The notes under the pieces were generated by a model, which was given only the letters and a program-made list of their open reading frames with translations, was not told where the DNA came from and searched no databases. A DNA stretch of 64,000 bases from Microbacterium festucae (GTDB lineage: Bacteria; Actinomycetota; Actinomycetes; Actinomycetales; Microbacteriaceae), in assembly GCF_025421715.1 (NCBI RefSeq), contig NZ_JAOEFC010000002.1, positions 839,831 through 903,830 on the forward strand, in the 5' to 3' direction. The translations under genes were made by a program, and so were the position numbers. Positions within the stretch are counted from its first letter, which is position 1; each line of letters begins with the position of its first letter. Shown here one piece after another: positions 1-10,300 of the stretch.

Positions 1-629
1 ACGCCGTCGGCGGCCCACGCGGCGAGGTCGGAGAGCGCACCGCGGCGCACCTCCTCGTGGAGCTTCGTCAGCTCGCGGCACACCGCCGCCGGCCGGTCGG
101 CGCCGAACGCGTCGGCCATGGCGGTGAGGGTGTCGGCGATGCGCGAGGGCGCCTCGAAGAACACCATCGTGCGCGGTTCGGATGCCAGGGCCCGCAGCGC
201 CGCCCGGCGGTCGCCGGGCTTGCGGGGCAGGAAACCCTCGAACGTGAAGCGGTCGGTGGGAAGCCCCGACAGGGCCAGCGCGGTGACCGGCGCGCTCGGC
301 CCCGGGATGACGGTGACCTGCACGTCGGCGGCCGCCGCGGCGGCGACCACGCCGTAGCCGGGGTCGCTGACGGTGGGCATGCCGGCGTCGCTGAGCACGA
401 GCACGTCCTCGTCGCGGGCGCGGGCCACCAGGTCGCCGGCGCGCTGCTTCTCGTTGTGGTCGTGCAGGGCGATCAGCTGCGGCCGGTTGGCCACGCCCAG
501 CGCCTGCAGCAGCCGCTGGGTGGTGCGGGTGTCTTCGGCGGCGATCACCGAGGCCTCCTCCAGCGCCCGCACGAGACGGGGCGAGGCGTCGCCGAGGTTT
601 CCGATCGGCGTCGCAGCGAGGATGATCAC
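1..629 (-). CDS. rsmI: RsmI, 16S rRNA C1402 2'-O-methyltransferase (partial)
   Basis: RsmI methylates the ribose of C1402 in the decoding centre of 16S rRNA using S-adenosylmethionine. The first 209 codons are present and the C-terminus lies beyond the left edge. The N-terminus reads ATPIGNLGDASPRLVRALEE, typical of the family, followed by an AEDTR motif, LSDAGMPTVSDPG and VIPGPSA, the tetrapyrrole-methylase fold core. The GTG start is chosen because an ATG eleven bases upstream runs into a stop and because a TATGCT box lies six bases before the GTG, the leaderless arrangement seen throughout this window. It is divergent from the mannosyltransferase gene. Confidence 0.95.
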   Translation of the reverse strand, partial: MIILAATPIGNLGDASPRLVRALEEASVIAAEDTRTTQRLLQALGVANRPQLIALHDHNEKQRAGDLVARARDEDVLVLSDAGMPTVSDPGYGVVAAAAAADVQVTVIPGPSAPVTALALSGLPTDRFTFEGFLPRKPGDRRAALRALASEPRTMVFFEAPSRIADTLTAMADAFGADRPAAVCRELTKLHEEVRRGALSDLAAWAADG

Positions 630-635
630 CGCCCC

Positions 636-641
636 AGCATA
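636..641 (-). promoter_or_regulatory. -10 box of rsmI, leaderless type
   Basis: TATGCT on the minus strand, six bases before the rsmI GTG, which places the transcript start at or next to the start codon. Confidence 0.55.
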
Positions 642-687
642 GGCGCGCCGTGCCGGGGCCCGACGTGCCGACGGGGCCGGCCGGCAA

Positions 688-693
688 TAGGCT
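688..693 (+). promoter_or_regulatory. -10 box of the mannosyltransferase gene, leaderless type
   Basis: TAGGCT, seven bases before the GTG at 701; no ribosome binding site is visible between them. Confidence 0.55.
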
Positions 694-700
694 GTCAGCC

Positions 701-2311
701 GTGACGACGACCGTGGAGCCGCTGCTGCCGAGCGTGCGCCCCTCGTTCTCGGATCGCTGGCGGGCACGGGTGCGTGCCGACCCGGCGCGCCTGCGGCTGT
801 GGGGCTGGCTCGCCCCGACCCTGGTGACCCTGGTGGCGGCGGTGCTGCGGCTGTGGAACCTCGGTCAGCCGCACTCCCTCGTCTTCGACGAGACCTACTA
901 CGTCAAGGACGCCTGGAGCCAGTGGCAGCTCGGCTACGCCGCCACCTGGCCCGACGGCGCCGACGCGCAGTTCGCCGCCGGCGAGACCGACCTGTTCGGC
1001 ACCGACGGCAGCTTCGTCGTGCACCCGCCGCTGGGCAAGTACCTCATCGGCCTGGGCATGGCCCTCTTCGGCGCCGACTCGTCGTTCGGCTGGCGCATCG
1101 CCGCCGCCCTGGCCGGCACCGCCACCGTGCTGGTGCTCTACCTGCTGGCGCGCAGCATGACCGGCTCGATCGTCTTCGCCGCGACCGCCTCGGGGCTGCT
1201 GGCCATCGACGGCCTCGGCATCGTGATGAGCCGGGTGTCGCTGCTGGACATCTTCCTCACCCTGTTCACGGTGCTCGCGTTCTGGTTCGTCGTTCTCGAC
1301 CGCCGCGGCCATCTCGACCGCCTGGCCGCCGGCATCGCGGCCCGCCGGGCGGGGGATGCCGCCGACGGGCCCGCCCCGAAGATCGCGTGGGGCCCGGTGC
1401 TGTGGAACCGGCCGTGGGTGATCGCCGCCGGCGCCGCCGCGGGCGCCGCCACCGCCGTGAAGTGGTCGGGCGTGTGGGTGCTGGCCGCCCTCGGCCTCTA
1501 CCTCGTCGTCACCGACGCCCTGGCCCGTCGCCGGGGCGGCGTCTGGTACTGGCCGATGGATGCCGTGCGCCAGGGCCTCGCATCGTTCGTGCTGCTGGTG
1601 CCGGTGGCCCTGCTGGTGTACCTCGGCTCGTGGGCCGGCTGGCTCGCCTCGGACGGCGGCTACGGCCGTCACACGCTCGACGATCAGCCCGCGACGGGGC
1701 TGTTCGCGTGGGTGCCGCTGCCGCTGCAGAACCTCTGGAAGTACCACGAGACGATCTACGGCTCGATGACCGGCATGACCACCCCGCACAGCTACGCGTC
1801 GCCGGCGTGGCAGTGGCCGCTGCTGATGCGCCCCACCTCGATGTACGCCAACGTCACCGCCGATGGTCAGGGCGGCTGCACCGGCGGCGCCAACGGCTGC
1901 CTGGAAGTGCTCTACAGCATGCCCAACCCGCTGCTGTGGTACGCCTCGGTGGTCGCCGCGATCTACCTCGTCGCCCGCTTCGTGATCGCCCGCGACTGGC
2001 GTCACGCGCTGGTGCTGGTGGGCATCGCGGCCACGTGGCTGCCGTGGCTGCTGTTCCCCGAGCGCACGGTGTTCCAGTTCTACACGATCGCCATCTGGCC
2101 CTTCCTGCTGCTGGCGCTCACCTTCGCACTGCGCGACATTGTCGGTGGCGGCGGCGTCGAGACCGCCCGGCGGCTGGCGGGGCAGCGCGTGGTGCTCGTC
2201 TTCCTCGGCGTGGCGGTGCTGCTGTCGGCGTTCTGGTTCCCGCTGTGGTCGGGGATGCAGGTGCCGTACGACTTCTACCGCCTCCACAACTGGATGCAGG
2301 GCTGGGTCTGA
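701..2311 (+). CDS. pmt: Polyprenol-phosphate-mannose protein O-mannosyltransferase (Pmt)
   Basis: Integral membrane GT39-type glycosyltransferase that moves mannose from polyprenol-phosphate-mannose to Ser/Thr of proteins being secreted through Sec. The 536-residue product has a first membrane segment near residue 35, the FDETYYVKD acidic motif of the catalytic luminal loop, HPPLGKYLIGLG, and roughly ten further hydrophobic segments; the C-terminal VPYDFYRLHNWMQGW is typical of actinobacterial Pmt. An in-frame upstream GTG at 650 is rejected because a TAGGCT box sits seven bases before GTG 701. Being next to rsmI is usual in this group. The secreted Ig-like protein encoded downstream is a plausible substrate (inference). 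Confidence 0.93.
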   Translation: MTTTVEPLLPSVRPSFSDRWRARVRADPARLRLWGWLAPTLVTLVAAVLRLWNLGQPHSLVFDETYYVKDAWSQWQLGYAATWPDGADAQFAAGETDLFGTDGSFVVHPPLGKYLIGLGMALFGADSSFGWRIAAALAGTATVLVLYLLARSMTGSIVFAATASGLLAIDGLGIVMSRVSLLDIFLTLFTVLAFWFVVLDRRGHLDRLAAGIAARRAGDAADGPAPKIAWGPVLWNRPWVIAAGAAAGAATAVKWSGVWVLAALGLYLVVTDALARRRGGVWYWPMDAVRQGLASFVLLVPVALLVYLGSWAGWLASDGGYGRHTLDDQPATGLFAWVPLPLQNLWKYHETIYGSMTGMTTPHSYASPAWQWPLLMRPTSMYANVTADGQGGCTGGANGCLEVLYSMPNPLLWYASVVAAIYLVARFVIARDWRHALVLVGIAATWLPWLLFPERTVFQFYTIAIWPFLLLALTFALRDIVGGGGVETARRLAGQRVVLVFLGVAVLLSAFWFPLWSGMQVPYDFYRLHNWMQGWV

Positions 2312-2334
2312 CGGACGTGGGGCCCGGCTCACTC

Positions 2335-2340
2335 TAGGCT
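2335..2340 (+). promoter_or_regulatory. -10 box of the FHA/kinase cluster, leaderless type
   Basis: TAGGCT, six bases before GTG 2347. The next clear breaks in the cluster are only tens of bases long, so this may be its main promoter. Confidence 0.5.
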
Positions 2341-2346
2341 TATGCC

Positions 2347-3234
2347 GTGTTCAGCTACCGCGCGTCTGGGGCGGCGATGGAGACCGGGTTCGCCCTGGTG
2401 ACCGATCGCTTCCTCGCTGTCGCGCGGGCAGACGCCGAGAGCACCGCCCTGCTGTGGGCGGCGCTGTCGGACACCGACGCCCCGCTCGACGCGCTGCGCG
2501 CGCGTCTGACGCAGATCACCACCGACCTCGCCGTGGTCGAGCTGGTCGACCCCGCCACCCGCGCGGTGCGCATCGCGCTGCACGGCGATGTCGGCGTGGA
2601 GGTCGCCACCGCGACCGGCAGCGCGCCGGTGCGCGCCGTCGACCGCTCGTCGTGGCATCCGCACGACACCGCCGGGGTGCGCGCCCTCACCCTGCGCGTG
2701 GGCGCCGACACCGGCACCGGACCCTGGCTGCCGCTCGGCCGCGGCGTGGCCCCGGCCGCGCGACTGGCCTGGGGCACCCCGCTGCCCGACACCGCCGCCA
2801 CCCCGGCAGCTCCCGGTGCCGCCGTGCCGGACGCCCTCGTGCCGGACGCCGTCGACGCGGTCGACGACACCCTGCTGGTGGCCCGCCCGCAGCAGCGGCC
2901 GGTGACCGCCTGGCTGCGCCTGGGAGATGACCGCGTGCTCGACCTCGACCTGCCGCTCGTGCTCGGCCGCTCCCCGCAGCCGGCCGACCACCCCGGGGCG
3001 CGCCTCGTGCGCCTGGCCTCGCCGCTGCGCGAGATCTCGGCCGCCCACCTCGAGGTGCGCCGCGACGGCGACGGCCTCGTGGCCACCGACCTCGACTCCA
3101 CCAATGGCACCGTCGTGCGCGCCGCCGACGGCTCGACCCGGCTGCTGCGTCACGGCACCTCGGCCCACCTCGCCCCCGGCACCGTGCTCGAACTCGGCGA
3201 CGGCGTCGTCGCGCTCGTCGAGGCGGGGAGCTGA
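2347..3234 (+). CDS. FHA-domain protein
   Basis: A 295-residue soluble protein. About residues 205-290 form a forkhead-associated (FHA) phosphothreonine-binding domain: LVLGRSP, then ISAAHLEVR, then DLDSTNGTVV, i.e. the Gly-Arg, Ser-x-x-His and Asn-Gly landmarks. The first 150 residues are a domain I do not recognise. Just before the FHA domain lies AVDDTLLVARP with Thr175, resembling the Asp-Asp-x-Thr-Val peptides of other proteins in the cluster. The kinase gene starts two bases after its stop. A role as adaptor for the neighbouring kinase is inferred. Confidence 0.85.
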   Translation: MFSYRASGAAMETGFALVTDRFLAVARADAESTALLWAALSDTDAPLDALRARLTQITTDLAVVELVDPATRAVRIALHGDVGVEVATATGSAPVRAVDRSSWHPHDTAGVRALTLRVGADTGTGPWLPLGRGVAPAARLAWGTPLPDTAATPAAPGAAVPDALVPDAVDAVDDTLLVARPQQRPVTAWLRLGDDRVLDLDLPLVLGRSPQPADHPGARLVRLASPLREISAAHLEVRRDGDGLVATDLDSTNGTVVRAADGSTRLLRHGTSAHLAPGTVLELGDGVVALVEAGS

Positions 3235-3236
3235 TC

Positions 3237-4376
3237 GTGGCCGGCCGACTTCCCTCCACCCCGCCGGTGCTCGGCGGGTTCACCTACGTGCGCCCCCTCG
3301 GCACCGGCGGCTTCGCCGACGTGTTCCTGTTCGAGCAGAACCTCCCCCGCCGCCCCGTCGCGGTGAAGGTGCTGCTGCGCGACATCGTCGACGAGGGCCT
3401 GCTGCGCATGTTCAACGCCGAGGCCGACGTCATGGCCCGGCTGAGCTCGCACCCCAGCATCCTCACCATCTACGAAGCGAGCATCTCGGCCGACGGCCGG
3501 CCGTACCTCGTGATGGAGTTCTGCCCCACCTCCCTCACCACCCGCTACCGCCGCGAGGTGATCCCGGTGGCCGAGGTGCTGCAGATCGGCGTGAAGGTCT
3601 CGTCGGCGCTCGAGACGGCGCACCGGTCGGGCCTGCTGCACCGCGACATCAAGCCATCGAACATCCTCATCACCGCCTTCGGCGCCCCCGTGCTCAGCGA
3701 CTTCGGCATCGCCGCCGCCGTGGGCGGCCGGGAGGGCGCCGACGAGGTGTTCGCCATGTCGGTGCCGTGGTCGGCCCCCGAGATCGTCGACGAGAAGGTG
3801 TCGGGCTCGATCGCCGCCGAGGTGTGGGGGCTCGGGGCGACGATCTACTCGCTGCTGGCCGGGCACAGCCCGTTCGAGCGTCAGGGCAGCGGGCAGAACA
3901 CCCGCGAGGCGCTGAAGGGCCGCATCCGCCGCGCCACCTACACCCCCACCGGTCGCGCCGACGTGCCGCCGCAGCTGGAGGCGGTGCTCGCCCGCGCCAT
4001 GAGCAAAGACCCCGCGGCCCGCCAGGCCTCGGCTGCCGAGTTCGCCCGCGACCTGCAGGCCGCCCAGCTGGCGCTGGGTCTGCCCGCCACCGCCATCGAG
4101 GTCGCCCACGACGAGTGGGCCACCGCGGGCGCGGTCATCGACTTCGCCGACGACCGTCAGCGCGGGCCGGTGCGCCCGAGCGTCGACTACGCCTCGAAGC
4201 GGCCGCGCCGCACCGTCACCCCCACCCGCCGCGCGCCCGACGACGGCACCGTGCTGGCCGGCTCCGAGCCGGCGCCGCGCAGCCGCCTGCCGCTGGTGCT
4301 CTCGCTCGTCGCGGGCTCGGTCGTCGCGCTCGGCGCCGCCGCCGTGGCCGCCGTGATGCTGTGGGGCGGCGGCTGA
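3237..4376 (+). CDS. Tail-anchored Hanks-type Ser/Thr protein kinase
   Basis: A 379-residue PknB-like kinase. Seen: glycine loop GTGGFADV (22-29), ATP-binding Lys44, helix-C Glu62, catalytic loop HRDIKPSN with Asp137 and Asn142, DFG at 155-157, and APE in PWSAPEIV. The activation loop has a single Ser and lacks the paired Thr-x-Thr of PknB. After the kinase fold (to about 275) comes a basic linker holding PDDGTVLAG with Thr338, then one membrane segment (about 352-375) at the very C-terminus, leaving almost nothing outside the cell. It therefore has no PASTA or other extracellular sensor. Its stop overlaps the start of the Ig-like gene (TGATG), so any sensing may come from that partner (inference). 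Confidence 0.95.
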   Translation: MAGRLPSTPPVLGGFTYVRPLGTGGFADVFLFEQNLPRRPVAVKVLLRDIVDEGLLRMFNAEADVMARLSSHPSILTIYEASISADGRPYLVMEFCPTSLTTRYRREVIPVAEVLQIGVKVSSALETAHRSGLLHRDIKPSNILITAFGAPVLSDFGIAAAVGGREGADEVFAMSVPWSAPEIVDEKVSGSIAAEVWGLGATIYSLLAGHSPFERQGSGQNTREALKGRIRRATYTPTGRADVPPQLEAVLARAMSKDPAARQASAAEFARDLQAAQLALGLPATAIEVAHDEWATAGAVIDFADDRQRGPVRPSVDYASKRPRRTVTPTRRAPDDGTVLAGSEPAPRSRLPLVLSLVAGSVVALGAAAVAAVMLWGGG

Positions 4377-7300
4377 TGGCGGCGCCCCAGCCCGAGGCGC
4401 GCCGGCGTCCGCGGGTCAGCACGATCATCGGCGCCGGAGCGGTCGCCGTCACCGCGGCGCTCGTGGTCACCCTCGCCGTGGTCTGGCCCGGCTTCGACGC
4501 GCGGCAGACGCCCGTCGACGACGGCACCGTGTGGGCCGTGCAGACCGGCGCCGCCGACGGCTACGCGCGGGTGAACCTGGAGCTCGGCGAACTCGACACC
4601 GTCAAGACCGCCGAGAACGCCAGTGCCCTGGCGCAGACCTCCGACCGCGTCTTCGTCTTCAGCGACGGCGACACGCAGTTCGCCGACGTCGACCTGACGG
4701 CGCCCATCGACCTGCTCGCCACCACCGAAGACGCCTACACGCGCACCCCGGCCGGCACCCAGGACGTCGCCTCCGGCGGCGACCTCCTCGTCTTCCGCAC
4801 CGATCTCGGAGCGGTCTACGCCGCCACCCTCTCGGGCGGCGGCGACGCGATCGCCATCGACCCGTACGCCGACGCGCAGGTCGAGCCCGGTCAGGAGCGG
4901 CCCCGCTTCGCCGCCGACGCCGTCGCCGTCTCCCCCACCGGCATCCTGTTCGCCTACTCGGCGGCCGAGGCGCGCATCATCCGCGCCGACGCCCGCACCG
5001 GCCGCATCCTCGGCGACGACCCGGTCGCATCGGCGCCCGCTGCCGTGCAGCTGAGCAGCGTCGCCGACCGCTGGATCCTCCTCGACGAGACCACCGGCGA
5101 CCTGCGGGTGCGCGGGCGCGACGAGCCCATCCCCACCGCCGCCCAGGCCGGGGCCCGGCTGCAGCGCTCGGCGGCCGAGGCCGGCCCCGCCTACCTCGCC
5201 GACACCGACGGCCTCGTGCGCATCGACCTGGATGCCGGCGGCGCCGAGCGCGTCGTCGACGAGAACCTCGGCACCCCCGCCGCACCGACCCCGTTCCTCG
5301 GCTCGGTGCACGCCGCGTGGCTGCGCGAGGGCGCCGGCGGCGGATCGCTGTGGTCGAGCGAGGACGGCGTGGTGCGCGGCCTCGACTACGGCGCCGGCGT
5401 GCTCGGCGATCAGATCACCCCCGAGTTCGTCGGCAACGCCACCCGCATCGCCCTCAACGAGCAGACCTCCGGGTGGGTGTGGACGGTGCCCGACGGGGCG
5501 ATCATCCCGTCATCGCAGCAGTGGGATCTGCAGGAGCAGTCGGAGTCGTCGCAGGAGCAGGACACCGTCTCGGAGCGCGTGATCGACCCGAAGCCCCCGG
5601 TCGCCGTCGACGACGCGTTCGGCGTGCGCGCGGGCGCGGCCACCCTGCTGCCGGTGCTGCTCAACGACCACGACCCCAACGAGGACGTGCTGAGCATCGA
5701 CCCGGCCTCAGTGACCGGTCTAGACCCCGCCTTCGGCACCGTCGGCTTCGCCGGCGCCGAGCAGCAGCTGGCGGTGCAGGTGGCCCCGGGCGCCACCGGC
5801 TCGGCCACCTTCTCGTACCGCGTCACCGACGGCACCACCAGCGACGGACTGTACTCGGCGCCGGCCACCGTCACCCTCACCGTCGCGGCATCCGACCAGA
5901 ACAGCCCGCCGGTGTGGTGCGGCGTGGAGGGCTGCCTCGCCGAGCCGCCGCGGCCCACGGTCGAGCCCGGCGGCACCGTCACCGTCGACGCCCTGCAGGG
6001 CTGGGTCGACCCCGAGGGCGACCCGATCTACCTCGTCGACGCGGTCGGCCCCGGCGAGGGCAGCGTCGCCGCCCAGCCCGACGGCACCGTCACCTTCCAG
6101 CACGGCGACCCCAACGCCACGGCCGAGTTCGAGGCGCCGATCGCCCTCACCGTCGCCGACGCGCGCGGCGCGACCGCCCAGACCACCCTCACCGTCTCGG
6201 TGACCGCGGCACCCGAGTTCACCGCCGGCAGCTTCGCGGTGGTCGGGGTGGCCGGCTCCCCCGTCGAGGTCGACGTGGCCCCGCACGTCACCGGCGCCTC
6301 CGGCCCGCCGCAGCTGACCAAGACCGCCGTCCTCGACGAGGCCGGCGCCACCGTCACCCCCAACGCCACCGGCCTCACGATGGAGGTCGGCGCCGCCGCG
6401 CCGGGCTCGTACCTGGTGCAGTACACGGTGCGCGACGCGCGCGGCGAGGCGACGGGTCTGGTGCGGGTGACCATGCGCGACCCGGCCACCGCGGTCATCT
6501 CCACCCCGCCGCTGACCGCATTCGTCCGGCCCAGCGAAGACGCCGCCGTCGACGTGTTCGGACCGGTGGTGAACCCCGCGGGCCTCGTGCTGCTGCTGAG
6601 CGACCTGCGCCCCGAGAGCGACCCGCGGGCCTCGCTGTCGGTCGACCTCGTCGGGCAGAGCATCATCCGGGTCAGCGGCTCCACCGACTCCGGCGAGCCG
6701 GGCACGCTCGGCGTCGTGCGCTACACGCTCTCCGACGGGTCGGGCAGCGCCGCCGCCACCGCCGAGGGCGAGCTGACGGTCATCCTGCTCCCCGCCCCCA
6801 CGGCATCCCGCCCCATCGCCGTCGACGACGCCGTCACGGTGCGCGCGGGAGCCCAGATCGACATCCCCGCGCTGCGCAACGACAGCGCACCGGCGGCGGC
6901 GCTGGTGGCGCTGGACCCGTCGCAGATCGTCAACGAGTCGGGTGCCGGCCTGGCCTTCGCGTCGGGTCGCACCGTGCGCTATCTCGCCCCCGACGAGCCG
7001 GGCACCTACGCCATCGGCTACCGCATCTTCCGGCTCGGCTTCCCCGAGGCCACCGACGACGCGCGCATCATCGTCACCGTCGTGGGCGACGAGTCCAACC
7101 GTCCGCCGCTGCCGGGCATCCTCGAGGGGCGCGTGCTCAGCGGCGAGGCGGTGCGCATCCCGTTCGACGCGTTCGCCGCCGACCCCGACGGGGATGCCGT
7201 CACCCTCGACCGCATCGTCGACCAGCCCCGCGAGGGCACCGCCGCCATCTCCGCCGAGGGCGACGCGATCATCTACACGAGCCGCGAGGGCTTCAGCGGG

Positions 7301-10300
7301 CAGGACGCCTTCACGTACCAGGTGCGCGACGCCGAGGGCGCCACCGGCACCGCGCAGGTGCGGGTGGGCGTGCTGGCCGCCGAGTCCGACCCCAGCCCGG
7401 TGACCTTCAGCGACTACCTGCAGCTGCAGGCCGGCAGCACCAGCCAGGCCGTGGTGCGCCCCGCCGACAACGACATCGACCCCGCCGGCGGTGAGCTGAC
7501 GCTCGTGTCGGTGGCCCCCAACGCGGTGCCCGACACCGACGAGTACGCGCAGCTGCAGGCGATGCTCGGCGAGGTCGACGACGGCCAGGTCACCATCCGC
7601 GCCGGCGACGTGCCCGGCACCTACGCGTTCACCTACACCGTCACCAACGACGCCCGCGACACCTCGATCGGCATGATCGTCGTCAAGGTCGTGCGCGACC
7701 GGGTGGCCGACTACCCGGTCGTCTCCGACACCACCCTCACCATCGAGACCCGCGACGCGTTCGCCGACGGGGTCGACGTGCTCGACGGCAAGGTGGCCTG
7801 GAACACCGGCGACGTGTCGGGGCTCACCCTGTCGCTGTGGGGATCGCATCCCGGCATCCGGGTGTCGGGATGGGAGATCTCGGGCGCCGTGCCCGAAGAG
7901 TCGCTGCTCATCCCGTTCCAGGTCAGCGGCACCTCCTTCGACGGCCAGGCCGTCACCTCCTACGGGTTCCTGCGGGTGCCCGGCGACCGCGACGTGCGTC
8001 TGAGCCTGCGCGCCGACGCCAGCCGGATCGACGTGCTCGAGAACCAGTCGGCCGACCTCGACATGGCCGCCGCGGTCGCCGTGCCCGCGGGCGCGTCGCT
8101 CGTGGTCGACGCCGACGGCGTGCGCGCCGGCGGCGGCCGCCCCGCGGGCACCTGCACGGTCGTGTCGGGCACGACCATCCGCTACACCGCCGGGGCCGGC
8201 GCCCCCTGGACCGACACCTGCATCGTGCCGGTGCGCCTCGACATCCAGGACGCGCCCACCTTCCTCACGGTGCGCGTCGACGTCGAGGCCGAACAACCCG
8301 AGCCGGTGCTGCGCAGCGCTTCGCTGACGGTGAGCCCGGGGTCCTCCGCCACCTACAACCTGCAGGACATGGTCGGCTGGGCGGGCAAGGAGGACTACTC
8401 GAGCCTGCAATACGACCTCGCCTACCGCGGCGACCAGTTCACGGTGACCCGCGACGGCCAGAACGTCACCGTCACCGCCGCCGACGCCGCCCGCCCCGGC
8501 CGCGAGGAGGCGGCCGTGCTGGCCCTGCCGAGCCACCCCTCGGCGCGTCCCGCGGCCCTGAACCTCGTCGTCGGCCCCGCCCCGTCGCTGCTGCCCAAGG
8601 GCGGCTCGACGGCGCAGACCTGCTCGCAGGCCGGCGGCAACACCTCGTGCACCATCACCGTCATCGGCGCCGCCGGCGAGGTCAACCCGCTGCCGGGCAC
8701 CCCGCTGACCCTGGTGTCGGTCACCGACCCGGTCGCCTGCCCCGGGGTGTCGTTCCGCCTCGCCGGCCCCGGCGTCGTGCGCGCCTCGTGGGGCGCCGAG
8801 ACTCCGGGCGCCGCCGACTGCACCGGCGCGTTCACCGTCGCCGACGCGCAGGGCCGGCAGTCCAGCGGCGACCGCGACGGCCGCGTCACCCTCGACCTGC
8901 AGGGCCTGCCCGCCGCCCCCACCCGCGTCGACTGGACCGGCTACACCAGCACCGGCGTGACGCTGCGCGTCATCGGCGGGTCGCCGTCGTACCCGTCGAT
9001 CGACGGCTACCGCATCACCGCATCCGGCCGCGTCGTGGCCACCTGCGACGCGTCGGGCGCGTGCCCGGCCATCAGCGCGCCCGCCGGCGAGCGCATCACC
9101 TACCAGGCCCGCTCGTTCAACGCGGTCGGCGAATCGCGCACCGCCGTCGAGGTCACCGCCTGGTCGTACGCCTCCCCCGCCGCCCCCACGTCGGGCACGT
9201 TCGAGCCGACGCCCAACGGCACCACCGGCGGCGTGGCGACGATCACCGTCAGCGGCATCGACACGTCCACCGGCTTCATCCGCCTGGCCGGCGGCTCCGG
9301 GGGCGAGGTGACCCTGCCGGTGCGCGGCGACACGGTGGTCTTCCGCGATTACGTGATCGGCTCCAACGCGCCCACCACCCTCACCGCCACCCCGCTCACC
9401 CGCTTCGACCTGCCCTCGGTGCCCGGCGGCTCGCAAGAGGGCTCGGCGCTCTCCTTCCGCGCCAACGGCATCGGGGCGCCCGGCCTCGGGCTCGAGGTCA
9501 CCGCCTCGCGCAGCAGCGAAGACGGCTCGGTCACCGCCACGGCCACCGTCACCGCCAACGGCGTGGGCGAGCGCATCCTCGTCGGGTTCACCGACGGGGC
9601 GATCTGCCGCCCGTCGGATGCCGTCGCCGCCGGCGGCGGCACCGCGTCGGCCACCTTCCCCGCACCGCTGTGGCAGGAGAAGCAGGTGAAGGCGTGCGCC
9701 GTCACCGAGTACAAGGGCCGCGGCTTCGGCGTCACCGAGCAGACCGGCGCGGCGACCCCGGTCGCCACCGTCGCCACCCCGCGCGGCGATGCCACCTACA
9801 CCGTGCGCGCCGATGCCCGCGGCAGCGACGGCGGCCGCACGTTCGAGTGGACCCGGGTCGACGCGCCGACGCTGTCGGCCACCCGCCCCTTCACCGTGCG
9901 CTACTCGGGCGCCGGCATCCAGACCGGCGACTTCGGGCAGCTGTTCCGCCTCGGCGCCTCGCCCGGGCCGATCACCGCGGCCGCCTGCCACCCGCTGTTC
10001 GGCTGCAGCGACGAGATCGCCGTCACCCCCACCGGCGCCGCCTACACCGCCGCGGTCACCTTCCCCGCGCAGTGCCGCAGCGAAGACGCCGCAGCGCCCC
10101 GCCCGACGGTGAGCGCCAACCCGAGCGACTACGCGCTGACGACCACGTCGGTGAAGGATGCCGACGGCGTCGTCACCTGGACGTACGAGCTGCGCTGGCA
10201 GGGCCAGCTGACGGGCCTCAACGCCCTCGTCGGCGGCGATGCCTACGTGCTCGAGTGCGCGCCCCCGCCGCCCCCGCCCGCAGAGCCGGATCCGGAGCCG

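Noticed and set aside
3700..3800. Kinase activation loop without Thr-x-Thr as a sign of a pseudokinase
   Set aside because: Lys44, Glu62, Asp137, Asn142 and Asp155 are all present, so the kinase should be active; only its activation mode may differ.
2927..4375. Upstream extension of the Ig-like frame to 2927
   Set aside because: It would overlap the whole kinase gene; the ATG at 4376, coupled to the kinase stop and followed by a basic stretch and membrane segment, is the natural start.
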